A DNA stretch of 64,000 bases from Paucisalibacillus globulus DSM 18846 (GCF_000482485.1 NZ_KI519440.1:62001-126000), one strand, 5' to 3'; shown: positions 52,012-61,832, counted from the stretch's first letter. Numbers and translations are program-made. The notes: generated from the letters alone by a model not told the origin.

Positions 52012-53391
52012 TTATTTAATAGGCAATTTAATAATGAAAGTTGTCCCCATATTCTTTTCGCTAGATACATCAATTTGACCACCATGTAGTTGTACTATAG
52101 TTGCAACTATAGAAAGACCTAATCCTGTTCCTACAGTCGATCTCGTACGTGCTGTGTCTACCCGATAAAAACGGTCAAATATTCTTTCCATATCTTTTTC
52201 ATTTATTCCAATCCCATTATCGCTAAATGTTATCCAAACCGAATTCTCTTTATCTTCTATCGTAATGACAATACTTCCATTTGGTTTATTATATTTTATT
52301 GCGTTGGATAAAAGGTTGTCCCAAACCGTATTTAATAGGGATGGATCACCATGGATTTTTACCTCAGGTAAGGTGTACTCAAGCATGATTTCTTTTTCGT
52401 TTATTATCCACTTGTAATTTCTGATTAGTTCTTTCATTTGGTGTCCAATATCTACTGTTTCTTTTTTTACAATATCTTCGTTTTTGTCTAATGATGCTAG
52501 AAGTAATAATTGTTTTGTTAAGGAAGATAGCCTTCTAATTTCATCATTGATGATGGAAATATATTGAACTTTCTCTTCCTTGGTTATGGATTCGTCATCT
52601 AGTAAGTTGGTATACCCTTTGATATTGGAAAGTGGGGATTGAATATCATGGGAAATGTTAGAGACGAATTCCTTTCTCATGTCATCTACTTGTTCAAGTT
52701 TTCTAGCCATCATAAGAAAACTTTGGGTAAGCTCTCCTAATTCATCATGACGGGAAGTACGTACCTCTACATTAAAATCACCTTTTGCAAGTGATTTGGT
52801 TGCTGTAGTAAGCTGGGAAATCGGCTTTACTAAATACTTGGTGCTAAATAATACAAATAGAATACTTAAGACAATGGTTAATACAAGTAGCCATCCAAAT
52901 AATAGATGCATTTCATTAAATAAAAGCTTGATATCTGGTCGTAGGAAAAGTGCATAGTTTTTCCCATTATGTGTGATTGGTACTCCAATCGAATTCTCGA
53001 GTTCATTAGCGAAAAACCCTGTTACAAAAGTCTCTTGTGGAAAATGTAGAATACCGTGATAAATATGTCCGTTTAGTACCTTTTCTTTGGTTGAATCAGA
53101 AAGTGTAGTTACTCTATAGGCTGAACCAAAAAATACTTCTTTTCCTGAACCATCTACTAAATAAAATTGATACCCAACAGAAGAAAGGTGAGTCAGGTAT
53201 TCTTCCAAATCTATGTTGGGATGGTCTTTAATATATGATGAGATGCTTATCGCTATATGGGTGTTTTTCTCGTCATTTTCGGGTTTTAACTTTTGTTGAT
53301 AATATGTATTGGATATTAAAAAAGCAAGAACACCGCTCAAAATCATGATTCCAATGGTGATAACAACAAATTTAGTATATAGAGACTTCAT
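52012..53391 (-). CDS. sensor histidine kinase (OmpR-partner class)
   Basis: 459 residues: membrane helix at about 8-28, extracytoplasmic sensor (about 30-160), second helix (about 165-188) and HAMP (about 190-240). The HisKA box is 'FVSNISHDIQSPLSNIKGYT' (split at DI) near 245, with phospho-acceptor His, then N, G1 and G2 boxes (NLLSNAIKYN, DNGIGI, GTGLGLSI). Classical wall or peptide sensor type. It overlaps the response regulator by 4 bp. The signal is unknown. Confidence 0.92.
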   Translation of the reverse strand: MKSLYTKFVVITIGIMILSGVLAFLISNTYYQQKLKPENDEKNTHIAISISSYIKDHPNIDLEEYLTHLSSVGYQFYLVDGSGKEVFFGSAYRVTTLSDSTKEKVLNGHIYHGILHFPQETFVTGFFANELENSIGVPITHNGKNYALFLRPDIKLLFNEMHLLFGWLLVLTIVLSILFVLFSTKYLVKPISQLTTATKSLAKGDFNVEVRTSRHDELGELTQSFLMMARKLEQVDDMRKEFVSNISHDIQSPLSNIKGYTNLLDDESITKEEKVQYISIINDEIRRLSSLTKQLLLLASLDKNEDIVKKETVDIGHQMKELIRNYKWIINEKEIMLEYTLPEVKIHGDPSLLNTVWDNLLSNAIKYNKPNGSIVITIEDKENSVWITFSDNGIGINEKDMERIFDRFYRVDTARTRSTVGTGLGLSIVATIVQLHGGQIDVSSEKNMGTTFIIKLPIK

Positions 53392-54074
53392 CCTTGTTTT
53401 ACCTCTAATAAGTAGCCAACCCCGCGTACTGTTTTTATTTGAAAATCATCTGTTAGTTTGGAAAAACGTTCTCTTAATCGTTTAATATGGACATCCACGG
53501 TTCGTTCATCCCCATCAAAATCTAATCCCCAAATTTGCTCAATTAAGTGATTTCGAGTAAATACCTGCAAAGGATTAGAGGTTAGAAAATATAGAAGTTC
53601 AAATTCTTTTAATGGTAGTAAGATGGTTCGGTCTCCAATTTGGACCTCGTAGTTATTTTTATTAATTGTCGTATTTCCTAGTCTGATAATCGATTCATCG
53701 GGTTGTTTTTTATATCGTCTTAGTAAAGCTTTGATTCGAAAGAGTAATTCTTTCGGTTCAAATGGTTTTACTAAATAATCATCCGTACCAGCGTGAAATC
53801 CTTCTTCCTTATCCTCAATTTGATTCTTGGCCGTTAGAAGGATAACGGGGATATCATATTTTTCTCGAATTTCTTTTGTTAGTGTAAAACCATCCATAAA
53901 TGGCATCATAACGTCGATGATGGCTAGGTCACATCGATTTTTAGTGAGGATGTCCAGAGCCTCAATTCCATCCTTTGCTAGATGAATTAGGAAACCGGCT
54001 TGAGAAAGGTGAATGGATACGAGCTGTAATATATTTTTATCGTCATCTACAATTAGAATACGTGTCATTTTCAA
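53388..54074 (-). CDS. OmpR/PhoB-family response regulator
   Basis: 228 residues. The receiver has phospho-acceptor Asp54 (IIDVMMP) and the acidic pocket VDDD. The C-terminal winged helix has 'PLKEFELLYFL', 'RNHLIEQIWG' and 'RTVDVHIKRLRERF'. First gene of the two-gene operon with the kinase. Its regulon is not evident; the SfsA gene upstream is divergent. Confidence 0.93.
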   Translation of the reverse strand: MKMTRILIVDDDKNILQLVSIHLSQAGFLIHLAKDGIEALDILTKNRCDLAIIDVMMPFMDGFTLTKEIREKYDIPVILLTAKNQIEDKEEGFHAGTDDYLVKPFEPKELLFRIKALLRRYKKQPDESIIRLGNTTINKNNYEVQIGDRTILLPLKEFELLYFLTSNPLQVFTRNHLIEQIWGLDFDGDERTVDVHIKRLRERFSKLTDDFQIKTVRGVGYLLEVKQG

Positions 54075-54238
54075 TTCTCCCTGTTACTAGTTATGATTCC
54101 AAAATACATTTGGAAGTAATTATAATCAAATAGAAAGTTGTCGTAGAGTGTACCAATTATAACCAAATTTGCTACAATAATCATAACATAGATAAGTTTA
54201 GCGGTTTGATTGAAGGAATAGTGAACGGATGTGAAACC

Positions 54239-54925
54239 ATGAAGTATGGCAAAATGGTACAAGGTATACTGCACAGAAAAGTAAATCGATTCATCGCAGA
54301 AGTTCTTATCAATGGTGTGATGGAAAAAGTACATATAAGGAATACGGGTCGATTGAGAGAATTGCTAGTACCAAATGCCGAGGTGTATCTCGAATTAAGT
54401 AATAATCCTAATAGAAAGACTAGATTTTCCCTTGTCGCAGTTATGAAGGAAAATCGTATAGTAAATATAGACTCACAAGCACCAAATGTTGTGGCTTATG
54501 AAGCAATAAAAGCTGGGGGAATACCGGAGATAGGACATGTGGATAGTTTGAAAAGAGAAGTGACCTATGGTGATTCACGATTTGACCTTTTTTATGAAAA
54601 GCAAGGCATGAAAGGATTTATCGAGATCAAAGGAGTTACTTTAGAAGTAAATGGTTTAGCGATGTTTCCGGATGCTCCTACTGTAAGAGGGACGAAGCAT
54701 ATAAAGGAATTGGTGGAAGCAAAGCGTGAGGGATATATGACTACTATTTTGTTTGTGGTGCAAATGCAAGGCTGCCAAGCTTTTACTCCCAATATGGCAA
54801 TGGATGAGGAATTTGCTAATGCACTAAATGAAGCTTCGCAACAAGATGTACAGATATTGGCTTATGATTCGATTGTTAAGGAGGATGAGCTGAATTTGAA
54901 CAGGTCAGTTACCGTCTTGTTGTGA
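54239..54925 (+). CDS. sfsA: SfsA, DNA/RNA nuclease
   Basis: 228 residues. SfsA motifs are visible: 'FIAEVLINGVMEKVHIRNTGRLRELL', split as N-terminal OB-like segment and TGRL, then the PD-(D/E)xK core 'SRFDLFYEKQG', 'FIEIKGVTLE' and 'AMFPDAPTVRGTKH'. First described as a sugar fermentation stimulation protein; later shown to have nuclease activity. The ATG at 54239 gives the family length; a weak GGATGTG is the ribosome site. An upstream TTG at 54206 is possible. Confidence 0.93.
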   Translation: MKYGKMVQGILHRKVNRFIAEVLINGVMEKVHIRNTGRLRELLVPNAEVYLELSNNPNRKTRFSLVAVMKENRIVNIDSQAPNVVAYEAIKAGGIPEIGHVDSLKREVTYGDSRFDLFYEKQGMKGFIEIKGVTLEVNGLAMFPDAPTVRGTKHIKELVEAKREGYMTTILFVVQMQGCQAFTPNMAMDEEFANALNEASQQDVQILAYDSIVKEDELNLNRSVTVLL

Positions 54926-54943
54926 TAGTAGGGGCGAAAAAGT

Positions 54944-54999
54944 GCCGAGGAACCTGGGACTGTGGTTACTCGTCCCAAGGAAAGATAAGTCCCCATGGC
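54944..54999. repeat. interrupted copy of the GGGGAC repeat family
   Basis: GCCGAGGAACCTG and GTCCCCATGGC, which are contiguous in the element end at 5851, are separated here by about 32 extra bases. It lies just before the histidine kinase gene. Confidence 0.5.
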
Positions 55000-55019
55000 T
55001 CTAGGAAGGTAGTGATAAG

Positions 55020-56144
55020 GTGAAATCTTATTGGTTGTGGCTTTTGTTTAATGTAATTGTTTGGTTGTTTGCATTGCTTTATTTTGATCAATCTAATGGG
55101 GAAATGATATGGAAACTATTTGGAACAGCATTATATTTTATTGTATTTTTCATCACTCCCTTAGTTAAACATAATCATAATTATTTATTAACTTTATTAG
55201 GAATAAATACAGTCATTACAGTTCTCATGATATATCCTATTTCTGATGTGTCGTTTAATCCATACCTTATCCTTATCTTGTCACTCGTTTTAGCAGAAGG
55301 TTTTTACTACTTGCACCTAAGGCATAGCTTCATCTTAGGAGGCTTTAGTTTCATTGCTATCATGGTGACTACTTTCACCAGTGAACTATTACTTTATATA
55401 CAGATTTTTATCTTTCTGTATTGGATTTTATTGGTAGCAGCAATGATATTTTATAAAAAGACGAAGGAGCATTCCGATGATTTAGAAGCCCGATATGATG
55501 CACTGATTAGTGAATATCGTAGTTTAAAACGAAGAAGGGTTTCTGAGGATGAAATTACTAGGCAAGAGGAACGGATGTTGATTGCTCATGAAATTCATGA
55601 TTCAGTTGGGCATAAACTAACCGCTTTACTCATGCAGTTGGAGGCGTTTCGTCTTGAAGTATCTGAAAAGGATAAAGAGCATGTACAATCATTGAAGGAG
55701 CTTGCAAGTATGAGTCTTGAAGAGACGAGACGTGCGGTGAAATCATTGAAGACAAATGAAACGGGAGGACTCCCAGGTGTATTACGATTAATACGCAAAT
55801 TGGAAATGGAAAGCTATATGCGAATTCACTTTTCCGTTAAACACGGGGCTTTCACAGCTCCATTAACAGGAGAGCAAGCATTTGTCATTTATCGTTCCGT
55901 TCAGGAGGCACTTACGAATACAATGAAGCATAGCACGGTTAGGGAAGCGGAAATCATGTTTGAAGCACCGGGTGGAAGTATTTTTCGCTTTGAAATTAGT
56001 AACCCCATTAGTGAACACCACCCGTATCAAGAAGGATTTGGGCTCACCTCCATGCGAGAGCGGTTAGAACGATTTGGTGGTGGTTTGGAAGTTTTTCAAA
56101 CGGAAGAACAGTTTATTGTTCGTGGGTATCTAAAATTGGAATAG
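55020..56144 (+). CDS. NarL-type sensor histidine kinase (LnrJ-like)
   Basis: 374 residues. Five or six membrane helices (1-145) with short loops are followed by a coiled-coil and a HisKA_3 domain, 'HEIHDSVGHKL', with phospho-acceptor His193. The ATPase has 'QEALTNTMKHS' and 'GFGLTSMRERL'. A membrane-embedded sensor without an outer domain suits detection of lipophilic antibiotics in the bilayer. The start is GTG with AGGAAGG upstream. First gene of a kinase-regulator-ATPase-permease-permease operon, the order of lnrJKLMN. Confidence 0.88.
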   Translation: MKSYWLWLLFNVIVWLFALLYFDQSNGEMIWKLFGTALYFIVFFITPLVKHNHNYLLTLLGINTVITVLMIYPISDVSFNPYLILILSLVLAEGFYYLHLRHSFILGGFSFIAIMVTTFTSELLLYIQIFIFLYWILLVAAMIFYKKTKEHSDDLEARYDALISEYRSLKRRRVSEDEITRQEERMLIAHEIHDSVGHKLTALLMQLEAFRLEVSEKDKEHVQSLKELASMSLEETRRAVKSLKTNETGGLPGVLRLIRKLEMESYMRIHFSVKHGAFTAPLTGEQAFVIYRSVQEALTNTMKHSTVREAEIMFEAPGGSIFRFEISNPISEHHPYQEGFGLTSMRERLERFGGGLEVFQTEEQFIVRGYLKLE

Positions 56145-56155
56145 GTGGGTTGCGT

Positions 56156-56788
56156 ATGATACGAATATTACTGGCAGAAGATCAAGTGATGGTAAGACAA
56201 GGATTAAAAAAGATGATTGAGTCAGATGAAGTGATGAAGGTCACTGGAGAAGCGAATAATGGAAAAGAAGCAATCGACTTTTGTGAAAAACAGTCTTTTG
56301 ATATTGTCATCCTTGATATACGTATGCCTGTTATGGATGGAATTGAGGCGGCAAAGGTCATTGCCTCTCGCTGGTCCAATACAAAAATATTAATCTTAAC
56401 GACGTTTGATGATAATCAATATGTTTTGGAATCATTAAAAATTGGTGTGAGTGGGTATGTTTTAAAAACTGGAGATACCGAATCCTTGTTACGGTCTATT
56501 CGTAGTGCATTAACAGGTGGTCTTTCGATTGAGGATCAGGTGGCTGCAAAAGTTATGCCACTCCTTTTGAAACAGGAAACAACAAAGGAGCCTGATCCGA
56601 CTCTAACCCCTAGGGAGAGAGATATTTTAAAATGCATTGGTGAAGGGTTAAGTAATGGTGAAATTGCCGAACGACTGGCAATTTCTATTGGAACTGTGAA
56701 AAATAATACAAGTCAAATTTTAAATAAACTCATGTTAAGGGATCGAACACAGCTTGCCATCTATGCCATTCACCATAATTTAGTGTAA
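56156..56788 (+). CDS. NarL/FixJ response regulator (LnrK-like)
   Basis: 210 residues. The receiver has Asp54 (VILDIRMP) and the LuxR-type HTH spans about 145-200 (LTPRERDILK, SNGEIAERLAISIGTVKNN). AGGTGG before the ATG at 56156 sets the start. It follows the kinase by 11 bases. Likely activates the downstream ABC exporter genes when the kinase senses a membrane-active drug. Confidence 0.9.
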   Translation: MIRILLAEDQVMVRQGLKKMIESDEVMKVTGEANNGKEAIDFCEKQSFDIVILDIRMPVMDGIEAAKVIASRWSNTKILILTTFDDNQYVLESLKIGVSGYVLKTGDTESLLRSIRSALTGGLSIEDQVAAKVMPLLLKQETTKEPDPTLTPRERDILKCIGEGLSNGEIAERLAISIGTVKNNTSQILNKLMLRDRTQLAIYAIHHNLV

Positions 56789-56908
56789 ATAAATGATAGA
56801 AGTAATGGTTATTAAGAAACATCGTGACTGGAGATAGTGGTGACGTTGTTTCTTTTTTTGTACAGTAATATTAGATTATCCAATCAGAATATAAGGAGTG
56901 TTCCTATC

Positions 56909-57841
56909 ATGCTCGAAACTGTTAAGCTTAGTAAAACATTTAAAGAAAAAAAAGCAGTAGAGGAAATAGAACTTTATTTACATGCAGGAGAATCGGTTGG
57001 CTTACTTGGACCAAATGGAGCAGGGAAATCGACAACAATTTCGATGATCTCTTCATTAATGAAGCCAACTTCCGGTGATGTTAAGTTGGATGGAAAAAGT
57101 ATTATCAAAAATCCTTCAGAAATTCGAAAAGTACTAGGGGTAGTCCCACAAGAAATTGCCTTATATGAAGAATTATCAGCCTATGAGAATCTGAAGTTTT
57201 TCGGGAAAATTTATCATGTGGCAAAAGAAGTGTTAGAAAATCGGATTCAGGAAGTATTAGAGATGGTTGGTCTGAAGGATCGTCAAAAGGAGCTTGTAAA
57301 GACCTTCTCGGGTGGTATGAAAAGACGAGTAAACATTGCAGCAGCTTTATTGCATAAACCAAAGATTCTCATATTGGATGAACCAACCGTTGGAATAGAT
57401 CCACAATCACGAAATCATATTTTAGAAACGGTTCGAAAATTAAATGAAATGCATGGTACCACCATACTGTATACGAGTCATTATATGAAGGAAGTGGAGC
57501 AGTTATGTAATCGGGTGTACATTATGGATCATGGCAGAGTAGTTGCTTCAGGGACTAAAACAGAATTATTAAGTATATTATCGACGGAAGATACGATTCA
57601 AATTCAACTTAGTAAAAAAAGCGATTCATTACTAAACACGATTAAAGCAATCGAGCACGTCCGCCGCGTAGATGAAACAACACAAGGAATTCGTATTATT
57701 TCGAAAAAGGGAAGTAATATCCTATCTGACCTTGTACATGCAGCGGAAAAAGAAGGGATTCAAATTATCCATTTCCAAATGGAAGTACCAAGTCTAGAAG
57801 ATGTCTTCCTTCATTTGACAGGAAAAACATTGAGAGATTAA
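56909..57841 (+). CDS. ABC transporter ATP-binding protein (LnrL-like)
   Basis: 310 residues. Walker A GPNGAGKST is at 34-42, the signature FSGGMKRRVNIAAAL near 132 and Walker B 'ILILDEPTVG' near 155. A C-terminal DrrA-type extension of about 85 residues follows. AAGGAG before the ATG at 56909 sets the start. It drives the two permeases behind it. The B. subtilis LnrLMN exporter gives resistance to linearmycins and similar polyenes. Confidence 0.9.
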   Translation: MLETVKLSKTFKEKKAVEEIELYLHAGESVGLLGPNGAGKSTTISMISSLMKPTSGDVKLDGKSIIKNPSEIRKVLGVVPQEIALYEELSAYENLKFFGKIYHVAKEVLENRIQEVLEMVGLKDRQKELVKTFSGGMKRRVNIAAALLHKPKILILDEPTVGIDPQSRNHILETVRKLNEMHGTTILYTSHYMKEVEQLCNRVYIMDHGRVVASGTKTELLSILSTEDTIQIQLSKKSDSLLNTIKAIEHVRRVDETTQGIRIISKKGSNILSDLVHAAEKEGIQIIHFQMEVPSLEDVFLHLTGKTLRD

Positions 57842-57856
57842 TGAGGAGGTAATCGT

Positions 57857-59116
57857 ATGGGCTCATTTATAAAAAAAGATTTACTCGTTTTTTGGAGAGA
57901 CCGAAAAGAAGTCCTGCTTTCACTATTACTTCCGATTGTACTTATTGCAGTATTAAACATAGCTTTATCAGGTTTGTTTAATAGTGATGAAGACTCCATT
58001 AACATTCATGTTGGCATAGTTGAAGAAGATAATTCCTCAATTGGAATGGAACAATTTGAAGAAGCCTTAAATCAGCTGAATATATCTCAGGTGGAACAAG
58101 AAGCAGCTCTAAAGCAAGCTCAGATGCTTGATCCAAGTAAGACGGTTCGTGACTTTTTCAATAATCCTGAACTACAAGATTGGCTTCACACGCAAAATAT
58201 CAGTGAGACGGAAGCAATCAAACTAGTTGAGGAAGGAGAGTTAGACGCTTTCGTAAAAATTCCAGAAGGGTTTACTTATGAAGTCCTTTCTTCGATCATC
58301 TTTGATGAGGAAGCGGATGTTGGGTTGACTATCCATGCGGATGAACAATCAACAGAGTTAACTACCCTTCAAAATATGGTGAATAATTTTGTAGACTCGG
58401 TTAATTTGCAATTTGCTCTTGGAACTTCTGCTGGGACTGATAGCTTGGAACAGCTACTACCTCAAGGGGGAAGTGAGATAATGGAAGGGGTGGAAATGTA
58501 TAGTTTTTCTCAATATATAACGATTGCAATGAGTGCACTTTTTTCTTTATTCATCGCACAGACTGTTGCAATGAAAACAGTCACCGAAAAGAGAGAACGT
58601 GTCTTTAATCGGATTATTTTGGCGGACAGTCACCCTTTGCAATTTTTAATAGGAAAAACATTTGCGACATTTTGTCTCTCTTTATTGCAAATTACCTTAA
58701 CGTTTACGGTGAGTCAATTACTGTTTGATATATTTCCAGATAAGTCAATGCAATTTTGGCTGGGAATTTTGATCATTTTTACTTTATTTGCATTATCGAT
58801 AGCGGGTTTATCTGCCTTATTTACAAGTATCTCTTTAAATCTAAGGGATGAAAATGCAATTAGTGGAATTTTTACCGCTATTATTATGGGGATGGCAGTA
58901 CTTGGAGGAAGTTTTGCTCCTATTCAAAGTCTTCCTGCGGTACTACAAAAAATTGGGGAATGGACACCAAATGGTTTAACACAGACAGTCCTTTTAGAGT
59001 GGATACAATTTACCAACCCAAGTGATTTGATCATACCAATTATTGTTCTAATCGGATTTTTTATAGTCTGCCTTGCAATAGGTATGTCTATTTTTCCAAC
59101 AAGGGGGCGTAACTAA
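57857..59116 (+). CDS. ABC-2 permease (LnrM-like)
   Basis: 419 residues: one N-terminal helix (about 20-40), a long extracytoplasmic domain (about 40-225), then five helices to the end. This is the ABC2_membrane_3 pattern. 'GGSFAPIQSLPAVLQKIGEWTPNGL' contains the usual amphipathic loop before the last helix. GAGGAGG precedes the ATG. It overlaps the next permease by one base (TAATG). Confidence 0.87.
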   Translation: MGSFIKKDLLVFWRDRKEVLLSLLLPIVLIAVLNIALSGLFNSDEDSINIHVGIVEEDNSSIGMEQFEEALNQLNISQVEQEAALKQAQMLDPSKTVRDFFNNPELQDWLHTQNISETEAIKLVEEGELDAFVKIPEGFTYEVLSSIIFDEEADVGLTIHADEQSTELTTLQNMVNNFVDSVNLQFALGTSAGTDSLEQLLPQGGSEIMEGVEMYSFSQYITIAMSALFSLFIAQTVAMKTVTEKRERVFNRIILADSHPLQFLIGKTFATFCLSLLQITLTFTVSQLLFDIFPDKSMQFWLGILIIFTLFALSIAGLSALFTSISLNLRDENAISGIFTAIIMGMAVLGGSFAPIQSLPAVLQKIGEWTPNGLTQTVLLEWIQFTNPSDLIIPIIVLIGFFIVCLAIGMSIFPTRGRN

Positions 59117-60213
59117 TGAACCCAGTTTTTATGGCACAATGGATGAAGGATAAACGCAAACCATATCTTGTTCTCTTATTTATCGGTTTAAGTATTATAG
59201 CAACATTAATATTTGGTAATGTGGATTCAATGGGGCGAACTACCGTTCCTGTATTTAGTTCAGAAACAGGAGATGTGAAAGTTGAAGAAAAATGGGTACA
59301 ATTATTAAATAATCATGATTCTTTTGAATTTGTTGTGATGGATGAAGAGAAAGCACGTGAACAGGTCAAGGAAGGAAAGAGTGATGTAGCCCTTCGAGTG
59401 ATGGAGAATGACTATCGGTTAGTTACAGCGTCTGAAATGCCAATAGTACATCTGATTGAACAACATGTTCTACAGGTATTTACAGAAGAGGCACATTTAG
59501 CTGCAGTTGCGGGGGACATAGATACAATTGACTTAAGAAATGAAGTGGAAGAATATATGGATAGTCCCCCGATAAAAGTTCAAACCCAGTCTCTAAATGG
59601 CGGGGATATTTCAAATTATGACATGGGAATGCAGTTATTATTTGCTTTTACCCTGTTTGTAGCAATGTTCACCATTGGTTTTAAAGTAAATGGAATTACA
59701 GCTGATAAAGTAAGCGGAGTATGGAATCGGTTAATTCTTTCTCCTGTAAGTAAAACGAAGATGTATGTTGGACATTTGCTTTATAGCTTTTGTGTTGGAT
59801 TTATTCAAATAAGTTTGGTATTTCTCATTTTTAACTATATCATTGGATATGATTTGGGAAATCTTGCAATGATATTGACAATTGCTGCATTCTTCGCCCT
59901 TAGTATGGTAAGTGTAGCTATGTTAATTACAGGAGTTGTAAAAACACCGGAACAGTTTTATATGGTTTATCCGTCCATCATTCCAATTATACCGGTTGTC
60001 AGTGGTGTCTATATGCTGCCAGGAACCATCACGAGTCCCATTCTGCAATTCATCGGAGATATATTTCCGCTTTCACATGGTGTGGAAGCAATGATCGACG
60101 TAGCTTTATTTAATGCAGGGTGGAATGACATCTTACTACCGATAGCATTTATGATGCTGATTGGAGTATTGGCTATGGGAATAGGGATTAATATGGTGGA
60201 GCGTAGGAAGTAA
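59116..60213 (+). CDS. ABC-2 permease (LnrN-like)
   Basis: 365 residues with the same layout as the previous permease: a helix at about 19-35, an outer domain to about 165 and five or six helices (about 175-360). The two permeases would pair as a heterodimer on the LnrL-like ATPase. Last gene of the operon; a terminator follows. AGGGGGCG precedes the start. Confidence 0.87.
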   Translation: MNPVFMAQWMKDKRKPYLVLLFIGLSIIATLIFGNVDSMGRTTVPVFSSETGDVKVEEKWVQLLNNHDSFEFVVMDEEKAREQVKEGKSDVALRVMENDYRLVTASEMPIVHLIEQHVLQVFTEEAHLAAVAGDIDTIDLRNEVEEYMDSPPIKVQTQSLNGGDISNYDMGMQLLFAFTLFVAMFTIGFKVNGITADKVSGVWNRLILSPVSKTKMYVGHLLYSFCVGFIQISLVFLIFNYIIGYDLGNLAMILTIAAFFALSMVSVAMLITGVVKTPEQFYMVYPSIIPIIPVVSGVYMLPGTITSPILQFIGDIFPLSHGVEAMIDVALFNAGWNDILLPIAFMMLIGVLAMGIGINMVERRK

Positions 60214-60242
60214 GTTTTCTAATGAGCGTGAATCCGTCTTAA

Positions 60243-60283
60243 AAAATACCTTCACTCCAGTAATTTGGATGAAGGTATTTTTC
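60243..60283 (+). terminator. terminator of the exporter operon
   Basis: AAAATACCTTCA pairs perfectly with TGAAGGTATTTT, followed by T. Confidence 0.85.
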
Positions 60284-60319
60284 TATTACTGGTATTTGCA
60301 ACTTGGGGAATTACTTTTG

Positions 60320-60569
60320 CTATTGGGAAAGTTCTAGAAGTTTTTCATCGTGATCAGCAACCTTGCGTAGTAAAAAGTTGATCGTTTTTTGAGTGTCTGT
60401 TACGTCCATGCGAATTCCATCGACCTTTGTATCTAATTTGTCGAACTGTTTATCGATTTGATCAAAACGTTTTTCAAACTTTTCTTCCATTTCTACAAAC
60501 TTTTTGTTGCTTTGTTCCGAGTAGTTTAAAAGCATTCATGATTTCCTTAAACATGGTCTCCTGCTCCAT
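60320..60569 (-). pseudogene. frameshifted small coiled-coil protein
   Basis: A good start (AGAGGTGATAAG then ATG at 60569) reads MEQETMFKEIMNAFKLLGTKQQ and soon hits a stop. The overlapping frame continues the coiled coil as KKFVEMEEKFEKRFDQIDKQ and runs to a normal end at 60320. Joined with a one-base shift near 60500, they give an about 80-residue coiled-coil protein of a type common in Bacillaceae. Either a recent frameshift, a sequencing error or translational frameshifting. Confidence 0.55.
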
Positions 60570-60737
60570 TCTTATCACCTCTTTGTTTATTTTATAATTG
60601 AATGTCCTCAAAATACTAGGTGATTTAGCAAATCTTGTCGAAGCAAAATTTGACAAACAACTCTTTACTCATGAAGTAGAAAGGATTATCATTTAACTAA
60701 GACAAGTAATAAAAATCTGGACTGATGAGGCGATATA

Positions 60738-61199
60738 ATGTTTGAAAAGTTCAAGAAGAAAAAAATAAATCAAGAAGAAATTGAAACAGTAAAACAAAAA
60801 GCTGAAGCTATAGATGAACAAGAAATACAAAAACATGGTAAGCACTATTCCGATGATAAACTTTGGAATAAGATAAGTAAGTTTGCAAAGAAGGCTGGAT
60901 CATCAGTGGTCTATGTAGTACTGATTTTATATTACACATTGCAAAAACCTGAAATTCCGGTAAAGGTGAAGGCTACAATTTTGGGAGCACTTGGTTACTT
61001 TATCTTGCCTATTGACTTAATACCGGATGTTGCTTTTGGTGCAGGCTTTATTGATGATTTAGGAATATTGACTGCTGCATTAATACAAGTGGCGGTTCAT
61101 GTTGATGATGAAGTAAAAGCGAAAGCAAGAGAAAAGCTAGAGAAGTGGTTTGGAAAAGAAGTAGATACCTCGGATATCGATGCGAAGTTAGAGGGGTAG
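60738..61199 (+). CDS. YkvA-family (DUF1232) membrane protein
   Basis: 153 residues. The charged N-terminus is coiled-coil-like. The DUF1232 core 'ALGYFILPIDLIPDV' lies near 96-110, followed by 'GFIDDLGILTAAL'. One or two membrane helices (about 55-72 and 90-125). Function unknown but very widespread. GATGAGGCG precedes the ATG. Confidence 0.85.
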   Translation: MFEKFKKKKINQEEIETVKQKAEAIDEQEIQKHGKHYSDDKLWNKISKFAKKAGSSVVYVVLILYYTLQKPEIPVKVKATILGALGYFILPIDLIPDVAFGAGFIDDLGILTAALIQVAVHVDDEVKAKAREKLEKWFGKEVDTSDIDAKLEG

Positions 61200-61240
61200 C
61201 CTTATCATAGGGGCTACTTTTTGTATAGGAAGGATGGTAA

Positions 61241-61795
61241 TTGGTGGAACATGGTTTTAAAGTAAATTTTGAAAAATTATATTCGGAAAGTAAAGAGGAG
61301 CAATACGAAGCATTTCAAAACATTATGAATTTGATTACTCATAAAGTAGACTGGGCGTATGAGGTGTGGGATGAATTAGTAGAGAATCTTACACATCATA
61401 ATAACCATGAGCGTTCTAGAGCAGCACAATTTTTATGCGGATTAGCAAAAAGTGATCCGGAAAAACGAATCCTATCCGATTTTGAGGCTATCTGGAATGT
61501 CACATACGATAAAAAGTTTGTTACTGCACGTCATACATTGCAAGCTATTTGGCAGGTTGGTCTTGCAGGGGAAGAGCAGAAAGAGATACTTTTAAAACAT
61601 CTTGTTAACCGATTTAAGAACTGTTCGGATGAAAAGAATTTTACGTTAATTCGTTTCGATATCATTCAAGGATTAAGAAATTTGTATGATGAACGGAACG
61701 AGGAACGGATGAAGGAAATTGCTCTAGGTCTTATCGCTGAAGAGACGGACGAGAAATATCAAAAGAAATATGCAAAAGTTTGGAAGAACATCTAA
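61241..61795 (+). CDS. HEAT-like helical repeat protein
   Basis: 184 residues, all alpha, no membrane segment. Repeating helix pairs such as 'AWEVWDELVENL'-like segments, 'RSRAAQFLCGLAKSD', 'ARHTLQAIWQVGLAG' and 'IRFDIIQGLRNLYDE' suggest HEAT/ARM repeats for protein binding. It may start at the TTG (61241) or the GTG (61244); AGGAAGG is upstream. No specific family recognised. Confidence 0.65.
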   Translation: MVEHGFKVNFEKLYSESKEEQYEAFQNIMNLITHKVDWAYEVWDELVENLTHHNNHERSRAAQFLCGLAKSDPEKRILSDFEAIWNVTYDKKFVTARHTLQAIWQVGLAGEEQKEILLKHLVNRFKNCSDEKNFTLIRFDIIQGLRNLYDERNEERMKEIALGLIAEETDEKYQKKYAKVWKNI

Positions 61796-61802
61796 ATAGA
61801 TG

Positions 61803-61831
61803 AGCAGCCTCTTTTTTTTCAGAGGCTGCTT
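61803..61831. terminator. bidirectional terminator
   Basis: Perfect 10-bp stem AGCAGCCTCT with AGAGGCTGCT between convergent genes. Confidence 0.85.
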
Positions 61832-61832
61832 A

